From assembly GCF_040361335.1 (NCBI RefSeq), contig NZ_APNM01000011.1, positions 1 to 64,000 of the forward strand: a DNA stretch of 64,000 bases, given 5' to 3'. The notes below the pieces were generated by a model, which ran no database searches, was not told the DNA's origin, and saw nothing but the letters and a program-made list of their open reading frames with translations. Each line of letters opens with the position of its first letter. Position 1 is the first letter of the stretch. Both the position numbers and the translations under genes were made by a program. Positions 7,764 through 16,042 of the stretch are shown piece after piece. The stretch is from APNM01 sp040361335 (GTDB lineage Bacteria > Pseudomonadota > Gammaproteobacteria > Nevskiales > Salinisphaeraceae).

Positions 7764-9176
7764 ATGTCAACGCAAATCCAAGCAATCGACGCAATCCAGA
7801 CCCGAGTGGTCAATGCTACCTCCCGGGTGGTGCCTATGCATTGGCAGATCCGGGGGCTGAAGCTGTTGGTGAATGCCAAGAAGAAAATCATCGGCCCGCG
7901 GCGGCCCATGCCCAACTTCGTTGAAACGCCCATTCCTGATGTCAGCACACTGGCGCTCGAAGACATCGATCTCAGCAACCCTTTTTTGTACCGGCAAGAT
8001 CAGTGGCGCGCCTACTTCAAACGGCTGCGTGACGAGGCGCCGGTGCACTACCAGAAGAACAGTGCATTCGGGCCATTCTGGTCTGTGACGCGCTATGAGG
8101 ACATCCTGTTCGTGGACAAGAACCACGAACTCTTCTCCTCCGAACCGCTCATTGTGTTGGGCGACTTCCCGGAAGGGCTGCCGGTGGAAATGTTCATCGC
8201 GATGGACCCGCCCAAGCACGACGTGCAGCGTCGCTCAGTGCAGGGCGTAGTGGCGCCGCGGAACCTGAAGGAAATGGAAGGGCTGATCCGCGCGCGCACC
8301 GGGGAGGTGCTCGACAACCTGCCCTTGGACGAAGCCTTTAACTGGGTGTCGGCGGTATCGAAGGAGTTGACGGGCCGCATGCTGGCCACGCTACTGGATT
8401 TCCCTTACGAGGAACGTCACAAGCTGATCGACTGGTCGGATCGAATGGCCGGCACCGCAGCGGCGACCGGCGGCGAGTTTGCCGATGAAGAGAACATGTT
8501 TGACGCGGCCGCTGACATGGCCTGGTCTTTCTCGCAGCTGTGGCGTGACAAGGAGGCACGCCGCGCGGCGGGCGAGGCGCCTGGTTTTGACTTGATCAGC
8601 ATGCTGCAGGGCAGTGAAGACACACAGGATATGATCAATCGGCCGATGGAGTTCATCGGCAATCTGGCGCTGCTCATCGTCGGTGGCAACGATACCACCC
8701 GCAACTCCATGAGCGGCGGCGTGCTGGCCATGAATCAGTTCCCGGGGGAATTCGCCAAACTGAAGGCAAACCCGGAGCTGATTCCGAACATGGTCTCGGA
8801 AATCATCCGCTGGCAAACCCCGCTGGCGCATATGCGCCGGGTCGCCACGCAGGACGTGGAACTGCGCGGTCAGACCATCAAGAAGGGCGACCGCGTGCTG
8901 ATGTGGTACGCCTCGGGCAATCGGGACGAACGCAAGTTCGAAAATCCCGATGACTTCATCATCGACCGCGAGGGCGCGCGGCACCATATATCGTTCGGCT
9001 ATGGTATCCACCGTTGCATGGGCAACCGTCTGGCCGAACTGCAACTGCGCATTCTGTGGGAGGAACTGCTCAAGCGTTTTGACAGCATTGAAGTCGTTGA
9101 CGAGCCAGAACGGGTGCAGTCCAACTTCGTGCGGGGCTATTCCAGGTTGATGGTCAAACTGACGGCAAAAAGTTAA
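7764..9176 (+). CDS. cytochrome P450, CYP153 family alkane/fatty-acid terminal hydroxylase
   Basis: A 470-residue class I bacterial P450. The I-helix oxygen-activation motif GGNDTT (307-312), the K-helix ExxR (Glu346, Arg349) and the haem loop FGYGIHRCMG with ligand Cys418 are intact. Long stretches such as RRPMP, FVETPIPDV, FLYRQ-QWRAYFKRLRDEAP and the C-terminal RVQSNFVRGYSRLMVKL match what I recall of Marinobacter CYP153A. These enzymes hydroxylate the terminal carbon of medium-chain alkanes or fatty acids. Ferredoxin and reductase genes flank it in the usual order. Codon use is less G+C-rich than in the genes beyond 12 kb, which fits acquisition. Confidence 0.95.
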   Translation: MSTQIQAIDAIQTRVVNATSRVVPMHWQIRGLKLLVNAKKKIIGPRRPMPNFVETPIPDVSTLALEDIDLSNPFLYRQDQWRAYFKRLRDEAPVHYQKNSAFGPFWSVTRYEDILFVDKNHELFSSEPLIVLGDFPEGLPVEMFIAMDPPKHDVQRRSVQGVVAPRNLKEMEGLIRARTGEVLDNLPLDEAFNWVSAVSKELTGRMLATLLDFPYEERHKLIDWSDRMAGTAAATGGEFADEENMFDAAADMAWSFSQLWRDKEARRAAGEAPGFDLISMLQGSEDTQDMINRPMEFIGNLALLIVGGNDTTRNSMSGGVLAMNQFPGEFAKLKANPELIPNMVSEIIRWQTPLAHMRRVATQDVELRGQTIKKGDRVLMWYASGNRDERKFENPDDFIIDREGARHHISFGYGIHRCMGNRLAELQLRILWEELLKRFDSIEVVDEPERVQSNFVRGYSRLMVKLTAKS

Positions 9177-9193
9177 CGAAACGTCTGACCAGG

Positions 9194-9971
9194 ATGGCGT
9201 CCGAGCAATTCGATTATGTGGTGGTCGGTGCGGGCTCGGCCGGATTGCCATCGCCAACCGCCTGTCCGAGAGCGGCCGCAATCCATTTGTGAACATGCCA
9301 CTGGGTTTCCTGCAGCTGATGTTCAGCCGCCGCTACAACTGGCAGCTCAATACGGAGCCGCGGCGTCACACGAGCAACGGTGCCGAGGCCGACGGGTTCA
9401 TCCGGCCCCGCCGGAGGAGGCAATACCCGACCTGCAACTGCACTTCGCGCCCATGCTGTACGCCGATCACGGGCGCAAGCTGAAGACTGCGATGAGCGGT
9501 TAGGGCTACGCGACGATGATTTATCGGTCTGCACAGTACCGACCCGTTCGCGGCGCCGCTGATCGACCCCAGCTACATGGTCGAGTCCGTCGACGTCGAG
9601 CGACTCGTACGCGGGGTGCACCTGGTGCGCCGGATCCTGGCGCAGCCGACCTTCGCGCCGCACCACGAGGTCGAGATGTCCCCGGCCCGGCACTGCAGAA
9701 TGACGACGACCTCGCCGCATGGATGCGGCGCAGCGGTGAATCGGCGTATCACCCGGTCGGCACCTGCAAGATGGGCGTCGATCCGCTGGCGGTGGTCGAT
9801 CCGCGTCTGCGCGTGCATGGCCTGCAACGCCTGCGGGTGGTCGATGCCTCCATCATGCCGACGCTGGTCGGCGGCAACACCAATCAGCCGGCGATCATGA
9901 TCGGCGAGAAGGGCGCCGCGATGCTGCTTGAGGATGCCGAGCCCCCGGCGGCTGAGCGCCGCGTGCGATAA
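9194..9971 (+). pseudogene. degraded GMC-family alcohol dehydrogenase (alkJ2-like)
   Basis: Remnant of a flavin-dependent GMC oxidoreductase, normally about 530-560 residues but spread here over only 778 bases in several frames. It begins with ATG at 9194 and the FAD motif DYVVVGAGSAG. A one-base loss at about 9243 then shifts the frame to IAIANRLSESGR. Further pieces are MPLGFLQLMFSRRYNWQLNTE, IPDLQLHFAPMLYADHGRKL (followed by an in-frame stop at 9501-9503), SVDVERLVRGVHLVRRILAQ and the family's C-terminal signature YHPVGTCKMG...SIMPTLVGGNTNQP. Large internal segments are missing. In intact CYP153 operons this gene oxidises the alcohol made by the P450, so that step must be served elsewhere. 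Confidence 0.92.
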
Positions 9972-9991
9972 ATCGCGGGGCGTGCTTGACA

Positions 9992-10036
9992 GCACCATGC
10001 CGGCCGACCCGACCTTGTGCTCGTCCCGGTTGGCAT
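9992..10036 (+). repeat. 45-base duplicate of an internal ferredoxin-reductase segment
   Basis: This stretch repeats 10783-10822 of the reductase gene with two substitutions and a 5-base tandem insertion (CGACC). Shared landmarks are TGCCGGCCGACC and TTGTGCTCGT followed by CGGTTGGCAT. It lies between the pseudogene stop and the reductase start. It looks like debris from a local duplication or rearrangement. Confidence 0.75.
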
Positions 10037-10085
10037 TTGGAGGCCTGAACTATCCGATCCCGAGGCACAGCGAAAGAGAGAGGCT

Positions 10086-11318
10086 ATGGCAAAAAAACCG
10101 CAAGATGCGACGGTCATCGTTGGAGGCGGGCACGCGGCAGGCACGCTCCTGACAACCTTGCTGCAAAAGAAATATCAACAGGAGGTGGTTCTGGTGGGCG
10201 AAGAATCTCATCCACCATACCAGCGACCGCCTCTGTCCAAGAATTACCTGGCAGGAGATGTTGATCAAGAGTCGCTGTACCTGAAACCGCGCTCGGTGTA
10301 CGAGAACGCGGGCCACCAGTTGCGGCTCGGTGTGCGGGTCGAACAGATCGATCGAGACAACAAGACCATCAGGTTGTCGGATCAGGGCACGTTGAAATAC
10401 GACCGACTCATCCTGGCCACGGGGTCACATGTTCGACGTCTGAATGCGCCCGGGGCTGACTTGAAGGGCATTCATTATCTGCACGACATAGCTGACTCAG
10501 ATGCCCTGCGTGATCAATTTTCCCCGGGGCAACGCCTGGTCATCGTGGGTGGCGGCTATATCGGCCTGGAGGTGGCCGCCATCGCCGTAAAGGGAGGTCT
10601 CAAGGTCACGGTGCTGGAAGCCGCCGATCGCGTCATGCAACGTGTCACCGGCCCGGAAATCTCGGCATTCTTTCAGGCCAAGCACCGTAGTGCCGGTGTG
10701 GAAGTGCGCCTGGACACGGCGGTTATCGGCTTCGAGTCCGATGACGCCGGTCATGTGGCTGGCGTGGCGGTGGCGGACGGCTGCACCGTGCCGGCCGACC
10801 TTGTGCTCGTCTCGGTTGGCATCATGCCGGAAACGGCGCTGGCTGAATCCGCCGGTCTGCCCTGTGATGACGGTATTCTCGTCGACGAGTATGCGCGCAG
10901 CGACGACCCCGCCGTCCTAGCGATCGGTGACTGTACCCGCCACCGGAATCTTTTCTTCGAGCAGCCCCAGCGGATGGAGTCAGTCGCCAACGCGGTCGAT
11001 CAAGCCCGTATCGCGGCGGCTACCCTGATGGGAGACTACAAACCCTACGATGCCGTTCCATGGTTCTGGTCGAACCAGTATGACGCACGCCTGCAGATGG
11101 CGGGGCTGTCCAAGGGTCATGATGAGCGGGTGGTGCGGGGTAACCCCCAGGACGGGGCATTTGCGGTGTTCTATATGCGCGGAGGCAATCTCATTGCTGT
11201 GGACGCGGCAAATATGCCTATAGCTTTTATGGTGGGTAAGAAGCTCATCTACCAACGCAGAGACATCGACGCTGAAGCATTGAGTGATCCCCACGTCGAA
11301 TTGAAGTCTTTGGTCTGA
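10086..11318 (+). CDS. FAD-dependent ferredoxin reductase (rubredoxin/putidaredoxin reductase type)
   Basis: A 410-residue NAD(P)H:ferredoxin reductase. It has an N-terminal FAD dinucleotide motif (IVGGGHAAGTL), the substrate-side motif PPYQRPPLSKNYL, an internal NAD-binding motif (IVGGGYIGLE), and the second FAD motif VLAIGDCTRH. The C-terminal domain includes WFWSNQYDARLQMAG, typical of putidaredoxin/terpredoxin reductases. It should pass electrons from NADH to the ferredoxin at 7428. The ATG at 10086, with AGAGAGAGG before it, is preferred over an upstream in-frame start at 10017, which falls in duplicated debris. Confidence 0.93.
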   Translation: MAKKPQDATVIVGGGHAAGTLLTTLLQKKYQQEVVLVGEESHPPYQRPPLSKNYLAGDVDQESLYLKPRSVYENAGHQLRLGVRVEQIDRDNKTIRLSDQGTLKYDRLILATGSHVRRLNAPGADLKGIHYLHDIADSDALRDQFSPGQRLVIVGGGYIGLEVAAIAVKGGLKVTVLEAADRVMQRVTGPEISAFFQAKHRSAGVEVRLDTAVIGFESDDAGHVAGVAVADGCTVPADLVLVSVGIMPETALAESAGLPCDDGILVDEYARSDDPAVLAIGDCTRHRNLFFEQPQRMESVANAVDQARIAAATLMGDYKPYDAVPWFWSNQYDARLQMAGLSKGHDERVVRGNPQDGAFAVFYMRGGNLIAVDAANMPIAFMVGKKLIYQRRDIDAEALSDPHVELKSLV

Positions 11319-11832
11319 AGCATGCCAAGACGGCCGTCCGTGACCATGGCGCCCTTCCGCGGCATGGCGGTATTACCTTCTTCTAAACCTTGTGCATCCT
11401 TCTAAACCTTGTGCATCGCTCCCTCGACAGCATCGGCTGAGTAAATCGAAGCGTATGCCGATATCCCGTGCGGCCTGGTCCACACTGCTATCTGCATGAC
11501 GGAAAAAATCAACGGTTCGTACTTGAAATCGGAAATGAATCTTCTTCGCTGGGATATGAGCACTCTTTTCAACATTGTGGCCTGTTTCGTAAGCGTCCGT
11601 GCAACGGGGCGTACTCCACGCTGTGTTCCAGTTTACGAGCCGACACCCGCACAGGGAATGGCCACATGCCCTTCGTGGTTTACAGGTTGCATGTCACACT
11701 CGGCAAAGCCATCGAGCCCACTCTGCATTCCGGATACCCTGTTTATTGGCGGCACCGGGACGCGACCGGCTGTCCTACAATCGACCGGTCGCCACGAGAC
11801 GCACAAGCACCGCGAGAACGAGGAGATAACCC
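11319..11832. other. 514-base gene-free stretch at a composition boundary
   Basis: No supported gene. It holds a two-copy 19-base tandem repeat (separate entry) and otherwise unstructured, moderately A+T-rich sequence. It separates the less G+C-rich alkane cluster (to 11.3 kb) from markedly G+C-rich genes that begin at 11833. It could be the right-hand edge of an acquired segment, although no integrase, att-like repeat or tRNA is visible. Confidence 0.5.
11380..11417. repeat. 19-bp tandem direct repeat, two copies
   Basis: CTTCTAAACCTTGTGCATC occurs at 11380-11398 and again, perfectly, at 11399-11417. It lies 62 bases past the reductase stop. The purpose is unknown; replication slippage or a recombination scar are both possible. 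Confidence 0.9.
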
Positions 11833-12936
11833 ATGACCACCGGATTCGTCTGGCACGAGCTCTACATGTGGCACGACACCGGCCGCGCCGCCGGCATCGT
11901 GCCGCCCGGCCTGACCGTGCAACCTTACGAGCACGCCGAAAACGAGCACACCAAGCGCCGCTTCAAGAGCCTTCTCGACGTGAGCGGGCTGACGCGCTCG
12001 CTGACCTTCGTCGAGCCGCGCCCGGCCACGGTCGAGGAGATCCTGCGGGTACACACCCGCGCCTACGTGGACAAGGTCCGCGGCCTCAACGAGACCGGCG
12101 GCGAGGCCGGGCCGTTCACGCCCATGGGCCCGGGCAGCTACGACATCGCACTGCTTTCGGCGGGCGGCGTGATCGCCCTCGCCGACGCCGTGGCCGACGG
12201 CAGCGTGGACAACGGCTACGCCCTGGTGCGGCCGCCGGGTCACCACGCCATGCCGGACCTGGGCATGGGCTTCTGCCTGTTCGGCAACGCCGCCATCGCC
12301 GGCCGCCACCTGCTCAGCGAACGCGGCCTGGGGCGCATCGCCTACGTCGACTGGGACGTGCACCACGGCAACGGCACCGAGGCCGCCTTCTACGACGACC
12401 CGCGGGCGCTGACCATCTCCATCCACCAGGATCGCTGCTTCCCGCAGGACACCGGGGCGGTGACCGACAACGGCAGCGGCAAGGGCGAGGGCTGCAACAT
12501 CAACGTGCCGCTGCCGCCCGGGTCGGGACGCGGCGCCTACGAGGATGCCTTCGACCGGGTGGTGCTACCGGCGCTCAGGCGCTACCGGCCGGAATTCATC
12601 TTCGTGCCCTGCGGCTTCGACGGCGGCGCCTTCGATCCGCTGGGCCGGATGATGCTGTACGCGGAGGCCTACCGCGGCCTGACCGAGCGCCTGTGCACCG
12701 CCGCCGCCGAGCTCTGCGGCGGCCGGCTGCTGCTCTGCCACGAAGGCGGCTACAGCGCGCCGTCGGTGCCCTATCTGGGCCTGGCGGTGATGGAGACGCT
12801 GACGGGCGAGAGCACCGACATCGAGGATCCGTTCCACGAGTTCATGAGCGGCCTCGGCCAACAGGAACTGCAGCCGCACCAATCGGCCGCGGTGGACGCC
12901 GCCGTGGCACTGGTCGAACGGGTGCCCGCGGGCTGA
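11833..12936 (+). CDS. class II histone-deacetylase-like amidohydrolase
   Basis: A 367-residue zinc amidohydrolase of the HDAC/acetylpolyamine-amidohydrolase superfamily. Catalytic and metal residues are in place: tandem His137-His138 in RPPGHHAMPD, zinc ligands Asp175 and His177 in DWDVHHGNG and Asp263 in CGFDGGAFDP, and the transition-state Tyr307 in HEGGYS. This matches the bacterial HDAH type, which deacetylates small acetamides or acetylated lysines; the true bacterial substrate is usually not known. The ATG is preceded by AGGAGAT at good spacing. It is convergent with the EAL gene 5 bases away. Confidence 0.9.
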   Translation: MTTGFVWHELYMWHDTGRAAGIVPPGLTVQPYEHAENEHTKRRFKSLLDVSGLTRSLTFVEPRPATVEEILRVHTRAYVDKVRGLNETGGEAGPFTPMGPGSYDIALLSAGGVIALADAVADGSVDNGYALVRPPGHHAMPDLGMGFCLFGNAAIAGRHLLSERGLGRIAYVDWDVHHGNGTEAAFYDDPRALTISIHQDRCFPQDTGAVTDNGSGKGEGCNINVPLPPGSGRGAYEDAFDRVVLPALRRYRPEFIFVPCGFDGGAFDPLGRMMLYAEAYRGLTERLCTAAAELCGGRLLLCHEGGYSAPSVPYLGLAVMETLTGESTDIEDPFHEFMSGLGQQELQPHQSAAVDAAVALVERVPAG

Positions 12937-12941
12937 CGGGA

Positions 12942-13706
12942 TCAGGTCCCGGCGTAGACCGACGCCGGGACCTCCGGCAGCGTCTCGAAGCCGGGGCGCG
13001 CGAACAGGAAGCCCTGGAAGCACGTGATGCCGAAGTCGCGCAGCGCGCGTAGTTCCCCGCGGGTCTCCACGCCCTCGGCGATCACGTCGATCCCCAGGTC
13101 GCGGCAGACCTGGAGCACGCCCCGCACGATGGCTTGGCGCCCTCGGTCGCGGTCGATGCCGCGTACGACCGCCATGTCCAGCTTGATCAGATCCGTCTGC
13201 AGGTCCGCGAGCAGATTGAGGCCGGAATAGCCGGCACCGAAATCGTCGATCGCGGTCAAAAACCCCTGGCGCTGGTACTCGCGTACGATCCCGCGCAGGT
13301 GGGCATGGTCGACGACCTGTTCGCCCTCGGTGATCTCGAAGATGATCCGGTCCACCGGGAAGCCGTGACGCTCGCAGGCCTCCAGGGTCGTGCGGATGCA
13401 GTGCTCCGGTTGGTAGACGGCATTGGGCAGGAAATTGATGCTGAGCCGGCCGGGCATGTCCAGTTCCGCCGCCATGCGCACGGCCCGCACGCGGCAGGCC
13501 TGGTCGAAGGCGTAGCGGTTGTCGGGACCGATCCGGTCCAGCACCGTCGGCGCCGGCTGGCCGGCCGGGCCGCGCACCAGGGCCTCGTGGGCGTACACGC
13601 CACCGGCCTCGATATCCACGATCGGCTGGAAAGCCATCGAGAATGCGATCTCCAGCCCCTCGCCGTCGCGGCAGAGGGGACAGGGTTCCCCGTTGCCGCA
13701 GCTCAT
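12942..13706 (-). CDS. EAL-domain protein, predicted c-di-GMP phosphodiesterase
   Basis: A 254-residue protein that is almost all EAL domain, with a short Cys-containing N-terminus (MSCGNGEPCPLCRDGEG). Catalytic signatures are retained: EALVRG, NFLPN, FEITEGE, AIDDFGAGYSGLN, DLIKLD, IAEGVET and FQGFLFARP. It probably hydrolyses c-di-GMP to pGpG. The N-terminal CxxxxxxCxxC cluster might bind metal or sense redox state; that is an inference. The ATG at 13706 is favoured over an upstream ATG whose product would add a low-complexity Arg/Gly-rich leader. Confidence 0.88.
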   Translation of the reverse strand: MSCGNGEPCPLCRDGEGLEIAFSMAFQPIVDIEAGGVYAHEALVRGPAGQPAPTVLDRIGPDNRYAFDQACRVRAVRMAAELDMPGRLSINFLPNAVYQPEHCIRTTLEACERHGFPVDRIIFEITEGEQVVDHAHLRGIVREYQRQGFLTAIDDFGAGYSGLNLLADLQTDLIKLDMAVVRGIDRDRGRQAIVRGVLQVCRDLGIDVIAEGVETRGELRALRDFGITCFQGFLFARPGFETLPEVPASVYAGT

Positions 13707-13944
13707 CGGCCGTCGCCCTCGATCCGTATCGCGGCGCGGACAAGACGCCTCGCGCTCATGGTTTCCTTCACAACCCTTCCCGTCACCAGCACATGTGTCA
13801 TGATGCCCCGACACGCACGCGGGCATCCAGCCCGGTGAGCGCCAAACAGGCGACTATCTCGCCGGCAACCCCGCCGACCGAGCCAATCAATCCGTCGTCC
13901 CGGATACCCGCTCCCCCGTGGTCCCGGACACCCCCTCCCCCGTC

Positions 13945-14065
13945 GTCCCGGAAAGGCGCTATGCGCCTTATCCGGGACCCAGGGAAACAGTCCAGGCGGG
14001 TCACGCCTTCGCGGCTTTGGCTAACCGGCCTGGACCCCGGATATGCGCTGATGCGCATTCCGGGG
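13945..14065. repeat. pair of REP hairpins (BIME-like)
   Basis: The first hairpin (13945-13978) pairs GTCCCGGA..AAGGCGC with GCGCCTT..TCCGGGAC. The second (14035-14065) pairs CCCCGGA..TGCGC with GCGCA..TCCGGGG. They have the same layout as 164-195. Two such hairpins about 90 bases apart form a mosaic unit of the kind seen for REP elements between genes. Confidence 0.65.
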
Positions 14066-14098
14066 TGACGGGGCAAGTGGGCGTCACGATTGCCCCTG

Positions 14099-14170
14099 GA
14101 GGCCTCTGCATAACGTCACGAACGAAGGCGGGTTGATCGCCGCCGGAGCGCAAAACCGTGCAAAGGCCAC
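14099..14170. repeat. half copy of the palindromic element
   Basis: Resembles the left arm of the 14349-14489 element: CCTCTGCATAACGT corresponds to GTCTACAAAACGT, then CGAACGAAGGCGGGTTG and CGCCGCCGGAGCGCA follow in the same order. The right arm is missing or unrecognisable. Confidence 0.55.
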
Positions 14171-14200
14171 CTCTGGGGTTTGTCGACGACCTAACGCCGT

Positions 14201-14226
14201 AAAAAAGCCCGCGCCGAGGCGCGGGC
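14201..14226 (-). terminator. rho-independent terminator, minus strand
   Basis: Read on the minus strand, GCCCGCGCC pairs with GGCGCGGGC across a two-base loop and runs straight into six T residues. This is a strong intrinsic terminator for transcription leaving the GST gene, although it lies 262 bases past the GST stop, with the palindromic repeat in between. Confidence 0.7.
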
Positions 14227-14348
14227 CAACGGCAAGGCGACCGCCCGGGCCGGGCGGCCCTGGCACGACCGGTCGTGCGCAGGCTCCTCCTCCAGCCTTG
14301 CCTTCGCGTACTACGGGCACGCGGCAGTGATCGGATGCGAATTCACAG

Positions 14349-14489
14349 AGGGTGTCTACAAAACGTAGCGAGCGAAGGCAGGTTGGGCGCCGCCGGAGCG
14401 CAGGGACCGCAGCGTATGCCGCAATACGTGAGGCTCCCGAGCACCGCCGGCGCCCAAGATGCCGAGCGCATTAGTTTTGTAGGCACCCT
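14349..14489. repeat. palindromic dispersed element, copy A
   Basis: A 141-base element with 16-base terminal inverted repeats: AGGGTGTCTACAAAAC at the left and, reading in from the right, AGGGTGCCTACAAAAC (one mismatch). Inner arms also pair (TTGGGCGCCG facing its complement), so the whole can fold as a long hairpin like a MITE. Its right edge reaches into the GST stop codon (14488-14490). Confidence 0.8.
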
Positions 14490-15138
14490 AGAGTCGCATG
14501 CCCAGCTCCTGCCAGTTAGCCGCCAACGTGTCCTGCGCGCTCTGGCGCCCGTCCATGCGCTGGAACCAGGGGCCGAGGTTCTTCAGGCCGGGATCCAGCG
14601 GCTGGCCGACGCTGCCGCAGAAGTCCACGCAGCAGTAGAGGATCAGGTCGGCCAGGGACAGGCGATCGCCGCAGATGTAGTCCTTGCCGTCCATGAGCCC
14701 GTCCAGCCACTGGAGGCCGTCGCGCGCGCAGGTCTTGAGGCCGTCCGCCGCCTCGGGCAGGCAACGCACACGGTCGCGGAACAGGTCCAGGCCTTCGGCA
14801 TAGCGGAAGCCGCGATACATGTTCTCGGTGATCTCCAGCTCCACGCGGCGCACCCACATCCGAGTCTGCGCGCGCTCGACGGGGTTCGTGCCGATCAGGG
14901 CCGGCGTCGGATGCGTCTCCTCGATGTACTCGCAGATCGCCACGGTCTCGCCGATCACGGTGCCGTCGTCCAGTTCAAGCGCCGGGATCTGGCCGCCCGG
15001 ATTCTTGTCGGTATAGGGCGGGCGGCGGTTCTCGGCGCTGAACAGGTCCACCGCCTCGGTCGGCAGCTCCACGCCCTTCTCCTGCAGGAACATGCGCACC
15101 ATGCGGGGATTGGGGCCGGGCGAATCATACAGCTTCAT
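14488..15138 (-). CDS. glutathione S-transferase family protein
   Basis: A 216-residue soluble GST. The N-terminal thioredoxin-like domain starts KLYDSPGPNPRMVRMFLQEKG; the GSH-binding elements NPGGQIPALELDDG and ETVAICEYIEE (cis-Pro and the following Glu-Thr) are clear. The C-terminal helical domain has GDRLSLADLILY. Ser6 or a nearby residue would activate glutathione; the class cannot be assigned. The ATG is preceded by GAGGAGATACCC. The stop codon TAG is partly supplied by the edge of a dispersed palindromic element, so the last residues may not be the ancestral end. Confidence 0.9.
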   Translation of the reverse strand: MKLYDSPGPNPRMVRMFLQEKGVELPTEAVDLFSAENRRPPYTDKNPGGQIPALELDDGTVIGETVAICEYIEETHPTPALIGTNPVERAQTRMWVRRVELEITENMYRGFRYAEGLDLFRDRVRCLPEAADGLKTCARDGLQWLDGLMDGKDYICGDRLSLADLILYCCVDFCGSVGQPLDPGLKNLGPWFQRMDGRQSAQDTLAANWQELGMRL

Positions 15139-15234
15139 GGGTATCTCCTCGGGCTTCGTTAATTTAATGTTCGTTCAGGACGAATCCGGCAATATACACG
15201 CCTGCCACACACGGGCAATCCGAGGACCAACGCG

Positions 15235-16035
15235 ATGACCAACGCCCGACCCGACGCCGAGGATGTGCTTGTCCTGCGTCACGACCGCGAGGACGGCGTC
15301 ACAACCCTGACGTTGAACCGGCCCGACCGCTTCAACGTGCTCTCCGAGGCAATGCTGGCGGCGCTGCGCGACGCTCTGGACGCCATCGCGGTATCATCCG
15401 ACGTGCGCGTGGTGGTGATCGCCGGCGAGGGACGCGCCTTCTGTGCCGGGCACGACCTCAAGGAAATGCGCGCCCGGCCCGACGGCGACTATTACCGCTG
15501 GCTATTCGCCGAGTGCAGCCGCATGATGCTCGCGATCCGGGACATGCCGCAGCCGGTGATCGCCCGCGTGCACGGCGCCGCCGCCGCGGCCGGCTGCCAG
15601 CTCGTGGCCACCTGCGACCTCGCGGTGGCATCGACCGATGCCGTCTTCGGCACCACCGGCATCCGCTACGGCCTGTTCTGCTCCACGCCCGGCGTGGCGC
15701 TGTCGCGCAATGTCCCGCGCAAGAACGCCTTCGAGATGCTGGTGACCGGCGATACCGTCGACGCCGCGACCGCCCGCGAGCTGGGCCTGGTCAACCGCGC
15801 CGTGGCACCGACCGAGTTGAATGCCGAGATCGACCGCCTGGCCGCCGCCATCCTGGCCCGGCCGCGCGGCGCGGTCGCCTCCGGCAAGCACCTATTTTAC
15901 CGCCAAGCCGAGCTCGGGCTGGAGGAGGCCTACGCCCTCGCCGCCGAGAACATGGCCTGCGACATGCTCTCGGACGAGGCCTGCGAGGGCATCGACGCCT
16001 TCCTGGAGAAGCGCCCGCCGGCGTGGGGACGCTAG
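15235..16035 (+). CDS. enoyl-CoA hydratase/isomerase family protein, ECHDC3-like
   Basis: A 266-residue crotonase-fold protein. The oxyanion-hole segments are AGEGRAFCAGHDLKEM (63-78) and HGAAAAAGCQLVATCDLA (113-130). Both catalytic glutamates of classic enoyl-CoA hydratase are missing: the first is Gln122, the second is replaced in GTTGIRYGLFCSTPGVA (Gly142). The latter segment is characteristic of the ECHDC3 subgroup, whose function is uncertain. It may bind an acyl-CoA without hydrating it. It is divergent from the GST gene and convergent with the flavoprotein gene 7 bases downstream. Confidence 0.85.
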   Translation: MTNARPDAEDVLVLRHDREDGVTTLTLNRPDRFNVLSEAMLAALRDALDAIAVSSDVRVVVIAGEGRAFCAGHDLKEMRARPDGDYYRWLFAECSRMMLAIRDMPQPVIARVHGAAAAAGCQLVATCDLAVASTDAVFGTTGIRYGLFCSTPGVALSRNVPRKNAFEMLVTGDTVDAATARELGLVNRAVAPTELNAEIDRLAAAILARPRGAVASGKHLFYRQAELGLEEAYALAAENMACDMLSDEACEGIDAFLEKRPPAWGR

Positions 16036-16042
16036 CGCGAGG

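Larger units (their letters stand above)
13707..14487. other. 781-base intergenic region rich in palindromic repeats
   Basis: There is no supported gene between the EAL start (13706) and the GST stop (14488). It contains two REP-type hairpins (13945-14065), a half copy (14099-14170) and a full copy (14349-14489) of the palindromic element also seen near 17.9 and 28.2 kb, and a minus-strand terminator-like hairpin (14201-14226). A 78-codon minus-strand frame at 14084-14320 is low-complexity and crosses the terminator, so it is rejected. Confidence 0.65.

Noticed and set aside
7307..7978. Long upstream extension of the AraC-type regulator frame to 582 codons
   Set aside because: The extra part runs antisense through the control region, the ferredoxin gene and the start of the P450 gene; the ATG at 7306 begins a normal-length regulator.
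11380..11417. Tandem 19-base repeats as a CRISPR array
   Set aside because: Only two copies with no spacer between them and no cas genes nearby.
14084..14320. 78-codon minus-strand frame between the EAL and GST genes
   Set aside because: Low-complexity product spanning a terminator hairpin and repeat sequence, with no ribosome-binding site.
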